Notes under the pieces: model-generated | What the model saw: the letters and a program-made list of their open reading frames with translations, nothing else | Told to the model about the DNA's origin: nothing | Database searches by the model: none | Shown: in pieces, positions 8,241 through 20,919 of the stretch | Layout of the letters: each line of letters begins with the position of its first letter | Numbering within the stretch: position 1 is the stretch's first letter | Position numbers and translations under genes: made by a program | NCBI GenBank assembly: GCA_963719345.1 | Contig: CAVRCA010000005.1 | Location: 62,001 to 126,000 of the forward strand | Reading direction: 5' to 3' | From: CAVRCA01 sp963719345 | Lineage (GTDB): Bacteria; Pseudomonadota; Alphaproteobacteria; Acetobacterales; Acetobacteraceae | Length of the DNA: 64,000 nucleotides

Positions 8241-9428
8241 ATGCGTGACACGGGCGAGTTCCTGTTCACCTCCGAATCCGTCTCCGAAGGTCATCCCGAC
8301 AAGGTCGCCGACCGGATCAGCGATACGGTGGTGGACGCTTTTCTGGGCGCCGACCCCTTCAGCCGCGTCGCCTGCGAGACCCTGGTGACGACCAATCTGG
8401 TGGTGCTGGCCGGCGAGGTGCGCGGGCCGGCGAGCGTGACCCCCGAACTGCTGACCGATCTCGCCCGCGGCGCCATCCGCGATATCGGCTACGACCAGGA
8501 GGGGTTCAGCTGGCGGAACGCCAGGATCGAGTGCCACCTGCACGCCCAGTCGGCCGACATCGCGCAAGGCGTGGACGCCGAGGGCAACAAGGACGAGGGC
8601 GCCGGCGACCAGGGCATCATGTTCGGCTATGCCTGCCGGGAGACCGAGGCGCTGATGCCGGCGCCGATCTACTACGCCCACCTGATCCTGCGCCGGATCA
8701 GCGAACTCCGCCGCCGCGGCGACAAGGCGGTGGCCGGCCTGCTGCCCGACGCCAAAAGCCAGGTCACGTTGCGCTACGTCGACGGGACGCCGGTCGGTGC
8801 GACCAGCGTCGTGGTCTCCACCCAGCATGAGGACGGGATGGAGCAGGCCGACATCAAGCGCCTGCTCTGGCCGCTGGTGGAGAGCACGTTGCCGCCCGGC
8901 TGGATGTGCCCGGAGCGCGAGTTCTACGTCAATCCGACGGGCAAGTTCGTCATCGGCGGCCCGGACGGCGATTGCGGCCTCACTGGGCGCAAGATCATCG
9001 TGGACACCTATGGCGGCGCCGCGCCGCACGGCGGCGGCGCGTTCAGCGGCAAGGACCCGACCAAGGTGGACCGCAGTGCCGCTTATGCGTGCCGCTACCT
9101 TGCCAAGAACGTGGTCGCGGCCGGGTTGGCCGACCGCTGCACCCTGCAGATCAGCTACGCGATCGGCGTCTCCCACCCGCTGTCGGTCTATGTCGAGCTG
9201 CACGGCACCGGCCAGGGGGTCGACGAGGCGCGGCTCGAGCAGACCCTGCGCGAGCTGATGGACCTCTCGCCTCGCGGCATCCGCGAGCACCTGCGGCTGA
9301 ATCGCCCGATCTACTCGCCCGCTTCCTCGTACGGTCATTTCGGCCGCACGCCGGATGAGGCGAAGGGCACGTTCACCTGGGAGAGAACCGACCTCGTGCC
9401 CAGCCTCAAGGCCGCGTTCGGCCGCTGA
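8241..9428 (+). CDS. metK: S-adenosylmethionine synthetase
   Basis: Makes SAM from ATP and methionine in the cytoplasm. MRDTGEFLFTSESVSEGHPDK is the classic N-terminus, GDQGIMFGYA the methionine/ATP motif, GGGAFSGKDPTKVDRSAAY the second signature, and the C-terminus carries RTDLVPSLKAA. The ATG at 8241 gives 395 residues, the usual size. An in-frame ATG at 8145 would add 32 non-conserved residues. trmB follows immediately. The egtD and trmB products and the NodS-like methyltransferase at 49.6 kb all consume SAM. Confidence 0.96.
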   Translation: MRDTGEFLFTSESVSEGHPDKVADRISDTVVDAFLGADPFSRVACETLVTTNLVVLAGEVRGPASVTPELLTDLARGAIRDIGYDQEGFSWRNARIECHLHAQSADIAQGVDAEGNKDEGAGDQGIMFGYACRETEALMPAPIYYAHLILRRISELRRRGDKAVAGLLPDAKSQVTLRYVDGTPVGATSVVVSTQHEDGMEQADIKRLLWPLVESTLPPGWMCPEREFYVNPTGKFVIGGPDGDCGLTGRKIIVDTYGGAAPHGGGAFSGKDPTKVDRSAAYACRYLAKNVVAAGLADRCTLQISYAIGVSHPLSVYVELHGTGQGVDEARLEQTLRELMDLSPRGIREHLRLNRPIYSPASSYGHFGRTPDEAKGTFTWERTDLVPSLKAAFGR

Positions 9429-10180
9429 GCCACGGTCGCAGTACGCCGGACGTCAAGCCGCAACCCGACCGGCTCTACGGCCGCGCCCGTGGCCATGCGT
9501 TGCGGCCGCGCCAGCGGCGGCTGCTGGACGTAACCTTGCCCCGCCTCGCTTTCCTGCCGGAGCACGCGTCGGCGCCGTCCGACGCGTTCGGCCGGACGAT
9601 GGAGGCGCTGTGGCTGGAGGTGGGGTTCGGCGGCGGCGAGCACGCGCTGGTGCAGGCGGAGCGGAACCCGACGGCCGGCCTGATTGCCTGCGAGGTGTTC
9701 GAGAACGGCATCTGCTCGTTGCTTTCCCGCTTGGTGCCCGAGGGCGAGGAGGCGACGGCGCCGGTGCCGCCCAATCTGCGCCTGTGGCCGGACGACGCTC
9801 GGGCGTTGATCGCCCGCCTGCCAGGGGCGTGTCTTGAGAGGCTGTTTCTGCTGTTTCCGGACCCCTGGCCCAAGGCGCGGCACGCCAAGCGCCGCTTCGT
9901 CCATCCCGCCCTGCTGCCCGCGCTGGCCCGCGTGCTCAAGCCGGGAGCGGAGTGGCGCGTGGCCAGCGACGACCCGACCTACCAGGCGTGGGTGGCCGAA
10001 GTGATGGCGGTGCAGGGGCTGTTCGCAGGCTCGCCGCCGACAAGTGACCGCCCGGACGACTGGCCGCCCACCCGCTACGAGGTCAAGGCACTACGGGCGG
10101 GTCGCCAGCCGCTCTATTGGCGATTCGTCCGCACCGAGGTCCTTCACGGCGCGGTTGTCCCCGTCTCGGGCTCGGCGTAA
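9425..10180 (+). CDS. trmB: tRNA (guanine-N7-)-methyltransferase TrmB
   Basis: Methylates G46 of tRNA using SAM. EVGFGGGEHALVQAE is the SAM-binding motif, FLLFPDPWPKARHAKRRF the TrmB signature, and TRYEVKALRAGRQPLYW the conserved C-terminal segment. The conserved N-terminal RLYGRARGHALRPRQ lies upstream of the first ordinary start (TTG at 9500). To include it, translation would have to begin at a CTG at 9425 that overlaps the metK stop (CTGA), giving 251 residues. No ATG or GTG is available. The start is therefore uncertain and the catalytic region is secure. Confidence 0.88.
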   Translation: MSHGRSTPDVKPQPDRLYGRARGHALRPRQRRLLDVTLPRLAFLPEHASAPSDAFGRTMEALWLEVGFGGGEHALVQAERNPTAGLIACEVFENGICSLLSRLVPEGEEATAPVPPNLRLWPDDARALIARLPGACLERLFLLFPDPWPKARHAKRRFVHPALLPALARVLKPGAEWRVASDDPTYQAWVAEVMAVQGLFAGSPPTSDRPDDWPPTRYEVKALRAGRQPLYWRFVRTEVLHGAVVPVSGSA

Positions 10181-10209
10181 TCGTCGCTCCAAACGGGAGG
10201 GTACGGAGA

Positions 10210-11415
10210 ATGACGGTAAGGGCCAGTGCCGGATTCGCGGTCTCGGACGCCGACCCGTTCTCGGCGGCGTTCTTCGAGAACCCGTTCCCCGTCCATGCGG
10301 AGCTGCGCGACGCTGGCCCGGTGGTGCGCCTGTCGCGCTACGACGTCTGGGCGGTCGCGCGCGACGAGCAGGTGCGCATGGTGCTCAACGACTGGCGCAC
10401 CTTCTCCTCCGCAGCCGGCGTCGGCCTCGCCGATTTCCGCCGCGAAAAGCCCTGGCGGCTGCCGAGCCTGGTGCTGGAGACCGACCCGCCGCTGCACGAC
10501 CGCACCCGCCGCGTGCTGGACGGCGTACTGTCGCCGGCGACCGTGCGCGGCCTGCGCGCCGACTTCGCCGCCGCCGCCGAGGCGCTGGTCGACGAGCTGC
10601 TGGCGCGCGAGACCTTCGATGCGATCGCCGATCTCGCCGAGGCCTATCCGCTCACCGTATTCCCCGATGCGGTCGGGATGCCGCGCGAGAACCGCAAGCA
10701 TCTTCTTCCCTATGGCAACATGGTGTTCAACTCCTTCGGCCCGAGGAACGAGTTCTTCGAGGCGGCGGTCCGCGACGCCGAGCCCGTCGTTGCCTGGGTG
10801 CAGGCGCAGTCGCAACGGGACGCCCTGGCGCCGGGCGGGTTCGGAGCGGCAATCCACGCCGCCGCCGACGCCGGCGAACTGACCGCCGAGGAGGCGCCGC
10901 TGGTGGTGCGCTCGCTGCTGACCGCCGGCGTCGACACCACGGTGAGCGGCCTCGGCGCGGCGCTGTTCTGCCTGGCGCGTTTTCCCGAGCAGTTCCAGAA
11001 GCTGCGCGCCAATCCGGCGCTGGCGCGGGCCGCGTTCGAGGAGGCCGTGCGCTACGAGACGCCGGTGCAGACCTTCTTCCGCACCACCACGGGCGCGGTG
11101 GAGATCGGCGGCGTGTCGCTCGGCGAGGGCGAGAAGGTGTTGGTGTTCATGGGCGCCGCCAACCGCGACCCGCGCCGCTGGGACAATCCCGAGGCGTACG
11201 ACATCGACCGTCGCAACGCGGGCCATGTCGGCTTCGGCGCCGGCATCCACGCCTGCGTCGGCCAGGTGCTGGCCCGGCTCGAGGGCGAGGTCGTGCTCGC
11301 CGCGCTGGCCCGCAAGGCGGCCGCCATCGAGATCACCGGCCCTATCACCCGCCGCTACAACAACACGCTGCGCGGATTGGCGAGCCTGCCCGTGACGCTG
11401 CGCCGCGCCGCCTGA
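10210..11415 (+). CDS. Cytochrome P450, CYP199A-like
   Basis: Haem monooxygenase of 401 residues. The I-helix has the acid-alcohol pair in TAGVDTTVSG, the K-helix ExxR is in EEAVRYETP, and the haem loop is GFGAGIHACVGQ. DFRREKPWRLPSLVLETDPPLHDRTR, YGNMVFNSFGP and ETPVQTFFRTTT are close to what I recall of CYP199A2/A4, which oxidise para-substituted benzoates. Two positions I associate with carboxylate binding in that family (an Arg and a Ser around SSRGVGLSDF) read Ala here, in SSAAGVGLADF, so the substrate may differ. No ferredoxin or reductase gene is adjacent. An MFS transporter follows 118 bases downstream. Confidence 0.88.
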   Translation: MTVRASAGFAVSDADPFSAAFFENPFPVHAELRDAGPVVRLSRYDVWAVARDEQVRMVLNDWRTFSSAAGVGLADFRREKPWRLPSLVLETDPPLHDRTRRVLDGVLSPATVRGLRADFAAAAEALVDELLARETFDAIADLAEAYPLTVFPDAVGMPRENRKHLLPYGNMVFNSFGPRNEFFEAAVRDAEPVVAWVQAQSQRDALAPGGFGAAIHAAADAGELTAEEAPLVVRSLLTAGVDTTVSGLGAALFCLARFPEQFQKLRANPALARAAFEEAVRYETPVQTFFRTTTGAVEIGGVSLGEGEKVLVFMGAANRDPRRWDNPEAYDIDRRNAGHVGFGAGIHACVGQVLARLEGEVVLAALARKAAAIEITGPITRRYNNTLRGLASLPVTLRRAA

Positions 11416-11426
11416 ACCGCTGGCCG

Positions 11427-11455
11427 TTGCCGCCGCCGCGAGGCGACGGTGGCAA
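11427..11455 (+). terminator. Stem-loop after the P450 gene
   Basis: A nine-pair stem with one G-T wobble (TTGCCGCCG against CGGTGGCAA) around an 11-base loop, starting 12 bases after the P450 stop. No T-tract follows, so it is at best a Rho-type end or a transcript-stabilising hairpin. Confidence 0.35.
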
Positions 11456-11533
11456 TCGCCCGTCCCCGTCGCCTAGGATCGGCAGGCAACCGGCCGGCAC
11501 TGCCGCAAGACGCCGGCAACAGGGGGGAATCCA

Positions 11534-12976
11534 ATGGCCGAAACGGGCCAAGCCGGCGCGCGCCTCGATCCGTTGCCGCTGACCGATGACGTCCTTGCCG
11601 CGCCCTCCCGCGCGATCGGCGGGCAGATCGCCGCGCGCGTCGATCGGCTGCCGCTGACCCGCGTGCAGTGGCGACTCGCCATCCTGGTCCAGGTGACCTG
11701 GGGCTTCATCGTCTTCGACACCGACGGGATCGGCGCCCGGCTCTACCCGTTCGTCTGGCGACCGAAGCACCTCATCACCGTCGTCGAATACGGGGTGATC
11801 GTGGCGCTGCAGGTCGGGCTCGGCGTGCTGCTCGGCGTCTTCATCATGAGCTGGGTCGCCGAGCGCTACGGGCGGCGGCCGGCTATCCTGCTCTCCGCTC
11901 TGCTCGGCGGGATCTGCATCTGGCCGTTCGCCTATGTCACCGATTTCGGCTGGATGGTCGTGCTGTCGATCATCAGCACGCTCGGGGTCGGCGGCATCGT
12001 GGCGACGCACTCCGTCTACCTGTCCGAAATCATCTCCCCGCCGGTGCGGAGCAGGGTCCTGCTCTCCTCGCAGGCGGCGACGGCGCTGGTCGCGGTCGCC
12101 GTCAACCTGCTGGCGTTCTGGCTGATCCCCGGCCGGTGGCAGCTTTTTCTCTGGGTAAGCGCCGCCATCGAGATCGTCGTCCTGCTGCCGCTGCTCTATT
12201 GGCTGCTGCCGGAATCGCCGCGCTGGTTGGAGGCGCGCGGGCGGCACGAGGAAGCCGACCGCGTGATGCTGGAGTTCGAGCGGCGCTGTCGTGCCGCTAC
12301 GCAGGCCCCCCTGGCGGAGCCGGACCCATCGCGCAACCCGGTGATCGTCACCGAGCGGGCGGACTGGCGCGAGCTGTTCCTGAGCCCGGTGTACCGTGGC
12401 CGGACTTCGGTGCTGATCGCCTGCTGGGTGCTCGGCTATGCGGGGCTGATCTACGGCGTCGGCGCCTTTGCCGCCGTCTACATGGTCGATCACGGCGCCA
12501 CCCCGCACTTCGTCTTCCTGGTCATCGCGGCGGCGTACGCGGCGTTGTTCGTCGGTTTCCTGGTCAACGGCCGCCTCGGCGAGCGCGTCGAGCGGCGCAG
12601 CGTGATCTGCGCCATGGGCCTGTTGTTCGCGGTCGCCTGGGTGGTCGCCTGGCTGGTGCCCGACCTGACGGTCATCGCGCTCTGCTACATCGTCAGCCGG
12701 ATCGGCACCGGGCTCTACCTGTTCAACCTCTACAACTACACGGCCGTCGCCTATCCCACGCGCATCCGCTCGATGGCGTTTGCCTGGACCGATGGGCTCG
12801 GCCATCTGGGAGCGTGGGCCGGCGTGACTTTGCTCGGCCCGCTCTACGCACTGGGTCCCAACCACCTCGGCTGGATTTTATGGATCGCGCTGCCCGGGGC
12901 GGTGCTGCCGGCGCTGCTGATCCGGAGCCTGGGGATCCGGCAGTCGGGGGCGGTGCTGGAGCAGATTTCGACATGA
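11534..12976 (+). CDS. MFS transporter, sugar-porter type
   Basis: Inner-membrane secondary transporter of 480 residues with about 12 hydrophobic segments. A long N-terminal cytoplasmic stretch (1-45) precedes the first helix. Family signs are VAERYGRRPAIL between helices 2 and 3, the central PESPRWLEARGRHEEA motif, and VNGRLGERVERRS in the second half. The substrate cannot be read from sequence. Its position after a CYP199A-like P450 suggests uptake or efflux of the aromatic or carboxylic substrate or product, but this rests on neighbourhood only. Confidence 0.85.
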   Translation: MAETGQAGARLDPLPLTDDVLAAPSRAIGGQIAARVDRLPLTRVQWRLAILVQVTWGFIVFDTDGIGARLYPFVWRPKHLITVVEYGVIVALQVGLGVLLGVFIMSWVAERYGRRPAILLSALLGGICIWPFAYVTDFGWMVVLSIISTLGVGGIVATHSVYLSEIISPPVRSRVLLSSQAATALVAVAVNLLAFWLIPGRWQLFLWVSAAIEIVVLLPLLYWLLPESPRWLEARGRHEEADRVMLEFERRCRAATQAPLAEPDPSRNPVIVTERADWRELFLSPVYRGRTSVLIACWVLGYAGLIYGVGAFAAVYMVDHGATPHFVFLVIAAAYAALFVGFLVNGRLGERVERRSVICAMGLLFAVAWVVAWLVPDLTVIALCYIVSRIGTGLYLFNLYNYTAVAYPTRIRSMAFAWTDGLGHLGAWAGVTLLGPLYALGPNHLGWILWIALPGAVLPALLIRSLGIRQSGAVLEQIST

Positions 12977-13048
12977 ACGGCCGGGCGCGCCAAGCCGGGG
13001 TGCTGCCCCTTCTGGGCTACTCTTGCAAGCGACCCGCCGGGCGTCTAT

Positions 13049-13115
13049 GTGAAGGATCTAACTCAATCTCCGTGGACTGACGGGGGGTGGCCTTCACGGG
13101 CCGCCTTTTTTGTTT
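13049..13115 (+). promoter_or_regulatory. rimP-leader attenuator with competing antiterminator
   Basis: An intrinsic terminator lies at 13086-13105: GGTGGCC and GGCCGCC pair over seven positions with one wobble around a TTCACG loop, followed directly by TTTTTTGTTTTT. Upstream, GTGAAGG (13049-13055) is perfectly complementary to CCTTCAC (13091-13097), which spans the end of the 5' arm and the loop. The two structures exclude each other. This fits the rimP-leader attenuator described in proteobacteria. The terminator T-run runs into the rimP start region. The factor that switches it is unknown. Confidence 0.75.
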
Positions 13116-13658
13116 TTGGACACTGATCAGACGGACCGGGACCAGCCCCGCCACACCGGCCTCGAAGCCAGGCTGGCCGACATCGTTGCCCCCACCCTGG
13201 CCGATATGGGCTACGAGCTCGTGCGCGTCGCGATCTCCGGCAAGGACCGGCCGACCGTTCAGGTCATGGCCGACCGCGCCGACGGCGCCCAGATCGGGGT
13301 CGCCGATTGCGAGGCGATCTCGCGGGCGCTCGGGGCGGTGCTCGATGTCGAGGACCCGCTGCCGGGAGCCTGGACGTTGGAGGTCAGCTCGGCCGGGATC
13401 GATCGGCCGCTGACGCGGACGAAGGACTGGAACCGCTTCGCCGGCCATCTCGCCCGCGCCGAGACCGACATGCCGCTTGACGGGCGCAAGCGGTTCTCCG
13501 GCATCGTGCTCGGCGCCGATGCCGAGCACGCCCGCCTGCGGCTGGACGACGGCACGGAGGTGTCCCTGCCCCGCGCCCGCCTCCGCCGCGCTCGCCTCGT
13601 GCTGACCGACGCGCTGATCGAGGCCACTGCCGCCGTCACTCCACCCAGGACCAACTGA
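13116..13658 (+). CDS. rimP: Ribosome maturation factor RimP
   Basis: Needed for 30S subunit maturation. TGLEARLADIVAPTLADMGYELVRVAI is the family N-terminus, VADCEAISRALGAVLDVEDPLPGAWTLEVSSAGIDRPL the core signature, and the C-terminal SH3-like part ends around residue 165. Length is about 180. Only TTG codons (13116, or 13110 two codons earlier) can start the frame, and both lie within or just after the terminator T-run, so initiation is probably coupled to leader folding. This is the first gene of the rimP-nusA-ylxR-infB-rbfA operon. Confidence 0.92.
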   Translation: MDTDQTDRDQPRHTGLEARLADIVAPTLADMGYELVRVAISGKDRPTVQVMADRADGAQIGVADCEAISRALGAVLDVEDPLPGAWTLEVSSAGIDRPLTRTKDWNRFAGHLARAETDMPLDGRKRFSGIVLGADAEHARLRLDDGTEVSLPRARLRRARLVLTDALIEATAAVTPPRTN

Positions 13659-13667
13659 GAGGTCATC

Positions 13668-15246
<1,579 letters not shown>

Positions 15247-15984
15247 CACCGACACCGACACTGACATCGGGACGACCGCGCCCGAGACGACCGCGCTCCT
15301 CGGGGGATCGATCGGGGAGCCGGCGGGGGAACCGGAAGAGACCGGCCCGCTGCGGCGCTGCATCGTCACGCGGGAACGCCAGGGCAAGGAGCGGATGATC
15401 CGTTTCGTTCTCGGTCCTGAGCGGCTGATCGTGCCCGACATTGCTGCAAGCCTGCCGGGACGGGGAATCTGGTTGAGCGCGCGGAAGGATGTGTTAGAAA
15501 CCGCGCGTGCCCAGGGCACTTTGGCCAAGGCTTTTGCCCGGGCGGCTCGTGGTCCGGTCACGCTGCCCCCCGATCTCACCTCCGTGCTGCAGGCGGCCTT
15601 GGTCCGGCGGATTGGCGATCTTCTCGGCTTGGCGCGTCGCGCCGGGCAGGCGGTCGCCGGGTTCGAGAAAGGGCGCGAATGGGTGCGGTCCGGTCGGGCC
15701 GCAGTGGCGGTGCAGGCCGCCGACGGCAGTGCCGCCGAACAGGCCCGCTTCCTCTCGGGCGCGCGGCCGGGCCTCGCGGTGGTCAGGCCGTTGCCGGCCG
15801 AGGCGCTGGGACGGGTATTCGGCCGCGATCATGCGATGCATGTGGCGGTCGCTCCCGGGCGGTTGGCCGAGGCATTGGTGATCGAGTGTGGGCGGTTGTC
15901 CGGCCTGGCCGGACGGGACGAGCTGAATGGGTCCTCCGGCGGTGAAGCCGGCAGGACGGACGAGATGAACAATCGGGCGGGTGC

Positions 15985-18650
<2,666 letters not shown>

Positions 18651-18654
<4 letters not shown>

Positions 18655-19049
18655 GGAAGCAGGCTTCTTCCGGCGGCGCGCCGTCGCAGCGGCAGTTGCG
18701 CGTGGCGGAGGAGATCCGCCACGTGCTCGCCGATCTGTTCGCCCGCACCGACTTCCGTGATCCGGATTTGGCCGACGCGCACATCACGGTCACCGAGGTT
18801 CGCATCGGCCCGGACCTCAAGCACGCGACCGCTTTCTTGGCGCGGCTCGGCCGATCCGACGTCGACGCGTTGTTGCCGGCGGTGCGCCGGGTGACGCCGT
18901 TCCTGCGCGCTCAGGTCGCCCACGCGCTGCGGCTGAAGTTCGTGCCGGACCTGTCGTTCCAGCCCGACACGGCGTTGGACTACGCGATGAAGATCGACCG
19001 GCTGCTACACCAGCCGGAGGTGGCACGGGATTTGGACAAGCCGGGCTGA
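18651..19049 (+). CDS. rbfA: Ribosome-binding factor A
   Basis: Small KH-fold protein for late 30S maturation. QRQLRVAEEIRHVLADLF, DPDLADAHITVTEVRIGPDLKHATAFL, RAQVAHALRLKFVPDLSFQPDTALDYAMKI are the family blocks. The GTG at 18651 overlaps the infB stop (GTGA) and gives 132 residues, typical for alphaproteobacteria. It is the last gene of the operon here. truB, rpsO and pnp, which usually follow, are replaced by insertion sequences about 100 bases downstream. Confidence 0.95.
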
Positions 19050-19156
19050 ACAAAGCCGATGCCCGGAAGTGCGAACGGGTACCCAACTTGATTAGCACAT
19101 CCAATTAAGCGGCACCCATCAAGGGACGGACATGCGTTGCCCCTCCGAAGTGTCCT

Positions 19157-19178
19157 CTGCCAGTACCACAGTTGCGGA
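19157..19178 (+). repeat. Left inverted repeat of the IS701-type element
   Basis: Pairs with the right repeat at 20577-20598, 19 of 22 positions, with mismatches at repeat positions 5, 6 and 11. The inner end of both copies reads ACAGTTGCGGA (or its complement), which fixes the element's extent. Confidence 0.8.
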
Positions 19179-19222
19179 ATGAGTGCGGGTCTGATTCGCT
19201 GTCGCTGCTTGGGGAGGCGGCG

Positions 19223-20589
19223 ATGTTGGTTGCGGATTGGTCGGGCGCGTCGTTGCGCTGGGAGGATGAGCTTGCGGGACTGAAGCGGCGGCTGTCCGGC
19301 GCGTTCGGTCGCCCGGAGGTGCGGGCCTCGGCGGGTGCGTTCATCGACGGGCTGCTGTCAGGCATTGCGCGCAAGACCGGCTGGTTGATGGCCGAGCAGG
19401 CGGGTCTTGATCGACCGTACCGGATGCAATCGCTGCTCGGGCGCAGTGTGTGGCAGGCCGATGCGCTGCGCGATCTGGTGCGGGCGGAGGTGATGGCCAC
19501 GCTCGGCGACCCGCGCGGGGTGCTGGTGGTTGACGAGACCGGCTTTCTCAAGAAGGGGATGCATTCGGTTGGCGTCGCGCGGCAGTATTCTGGGACGGCG
19601 GGGCGGATCGAGAACTGCCAAGTCGGGGTGTTTCTGGGCTATGCGAGCCCGCCCGGCCAGGCGCTGATCGACCGGCGGCTCTATCTGCCCGAGGTCTGGA
19701 CCGATGACGCGGAGCGGCGCCGGCGGGCGCAGGTGCCAGAGGCGGTGACGTTCGCGACCAAGCCGCAAATCGCCTGCGAGCTGATCGCCGCGGCGCTGGA
19801 TGCGGGCACGCCCTGCGCGTGGGTGCTGGCCGATGCACTCTACGGTTCAGCCTCGCGGCTTCGCCGAATGCTCGAAGCGCGCCGCCAATCCTACGTCCTC
19901 GCCACGCGCTCGAACCATGTGCTGCGGCTGCTGACCAGGGACGGGCTGCTGCAAACCGATCCGGCGGAGATGGCCGATGCGCTGCCCCCTGCCGCTTGGC
20001 ATGCGCACGCGGCGGGAGAAGGATCAAAGGGGCCGCGCCTCTACGACTGGGCGCGCATCGCGCTGCCATGGACGGTGGACGAGGGATTTGAACGCTGGCT
20101 GCTGATCCGCCGCAACAGGCGCGACTCCCATGAGCGGGCCTACTATCTCGCCTTCGCACCTGCCGGCACGGGGCTTGCCGAACTGGCCGGCGCGGCCGGC
20201 CTGCGCTGGACGATCGAGGAGTGCTTCCAGCGTGCCAAGGAGGAACTCGGGCTCGATCACTGCGAGGCCAGATCCTGGCAGGGCTGGCATCGCCACATGA
20301 CGCTGTGCATGGCCGCGCTCGCCTTCCTGACCGGGTTGTCGGCCCAGCTTCGCCGCGCCGCCGGCGGCAAACCGAACGAAAAGGAGTCCAAGCGCTCTCG
20401 CCGCCTGAGCATGCCGACGCTCCCGACACCGAGCGTGCCGGAAATCAGGACCATGATCGCTCGTCTGTTGCTGGCGCCGATTGCGCGGCGGTCTTCGTGT
20501 TCGCTTGGTCCTGGTGGCGACGATGCCACCAAGCGTCAGCTTCCCAAGCGCATCGCCGCAGCCGAACCAGCGCTGTTCCGCAACTGTAG
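19223..20589 (+). CDS. IS701-family DDE transposase, C-terminus frameshifted
   Basis: Transposase with the IS701 signature VLVVDETGFLKKGMHSVGVARQYSGTAGRIENCQVGVFL (first Asp in VVDETG), WVLADALYGS (second Asp) and WTIEECFQRAKEELGLDHCEAR (Glu). The ATG at 19223 has a purine-rich ribosome site just upstream. Near 20,490 the family C-terminus switches frame: FVFAWSWWRRCHQASASQAH, the expected end, lies in the next frame and stops at 20589, whereas the main frame runs on to 20626 without similarity. The catalytic core is intact, so activity may persist. Confidence 0.85.
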
Positions 20590-20598
20590 TACCAGCAG
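20577..20598 (+). repeat. Right inverted repeat of the IS701-type element
   Basis: Reverse complement of the left repeat at 19157-19178 with three mismatches. The corrected transposase stop codon at 20587-20589 lies inside it. Confidence 0.8.
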
Positions 20599-20734
20599 GA
20601 TCCCGTCTTATACCAACCCTCATTGAGCGTGACTTCGCGGGGCTTGCCCGACGCGGACCGGGTCTGATTATGGAATGGCCCGCCCCTCCCTGAGGTGACC
20701 CGAGTAGGGTTGCCTCTTTGGCGAGGAGGACGGG

Positions 20735-20860
20735 ATGACGGATATCGCAGTGCTCGGGATTGATCTGGGCAAGAACAGTTGCAGCGTCGCGGGCCTGGAC
20801 GAGACCGGTCGCGTGGTGCTGCGCCGCCGGGTGTCGCGCGACGGGTGTTGGGCGACATGA
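20735..20860 (+). pseudogene. Truncated IS110-family transposase head
   Basis: A 41-codon fragment opening MTDIAVLGIDLGKNSC, then SVAGLDETGRVVLRRRVSRDG, the N-terminal DEDD region of IS110/IS1111 transposases (first Asp in GIDLGK). A GGAGGA ribosome site precedes it. The frame is cut off at about 20846 by the left end of the IS21-type element and stops within it. The sequence just upstream (20,600-20,730) is probably the non-coding leader of the same IS110 element. Confidence 0.8.
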
Positions 20861-20919
20861 GAAACTGGACACGGGCGACAGGCAGAACTGGACACCTATG
20901 AGGGTGGGAGTTCGGGTTG

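Larger units (their letters stand above)
19157..20598 (+). mobile_element. IS701-family insertion sequence
   Basis: A 1,442-base element bounded by imperfect inverted repeats of 22 bases (19157-19178 and 20577-20598, 19 matches) and carrying one DDE transposase gene. The four bases flanking each end do not match, so no target duplication is seen, which suggests later rearrangement. The element sits about 108 bases after rbfA. Confidence 0.85.
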
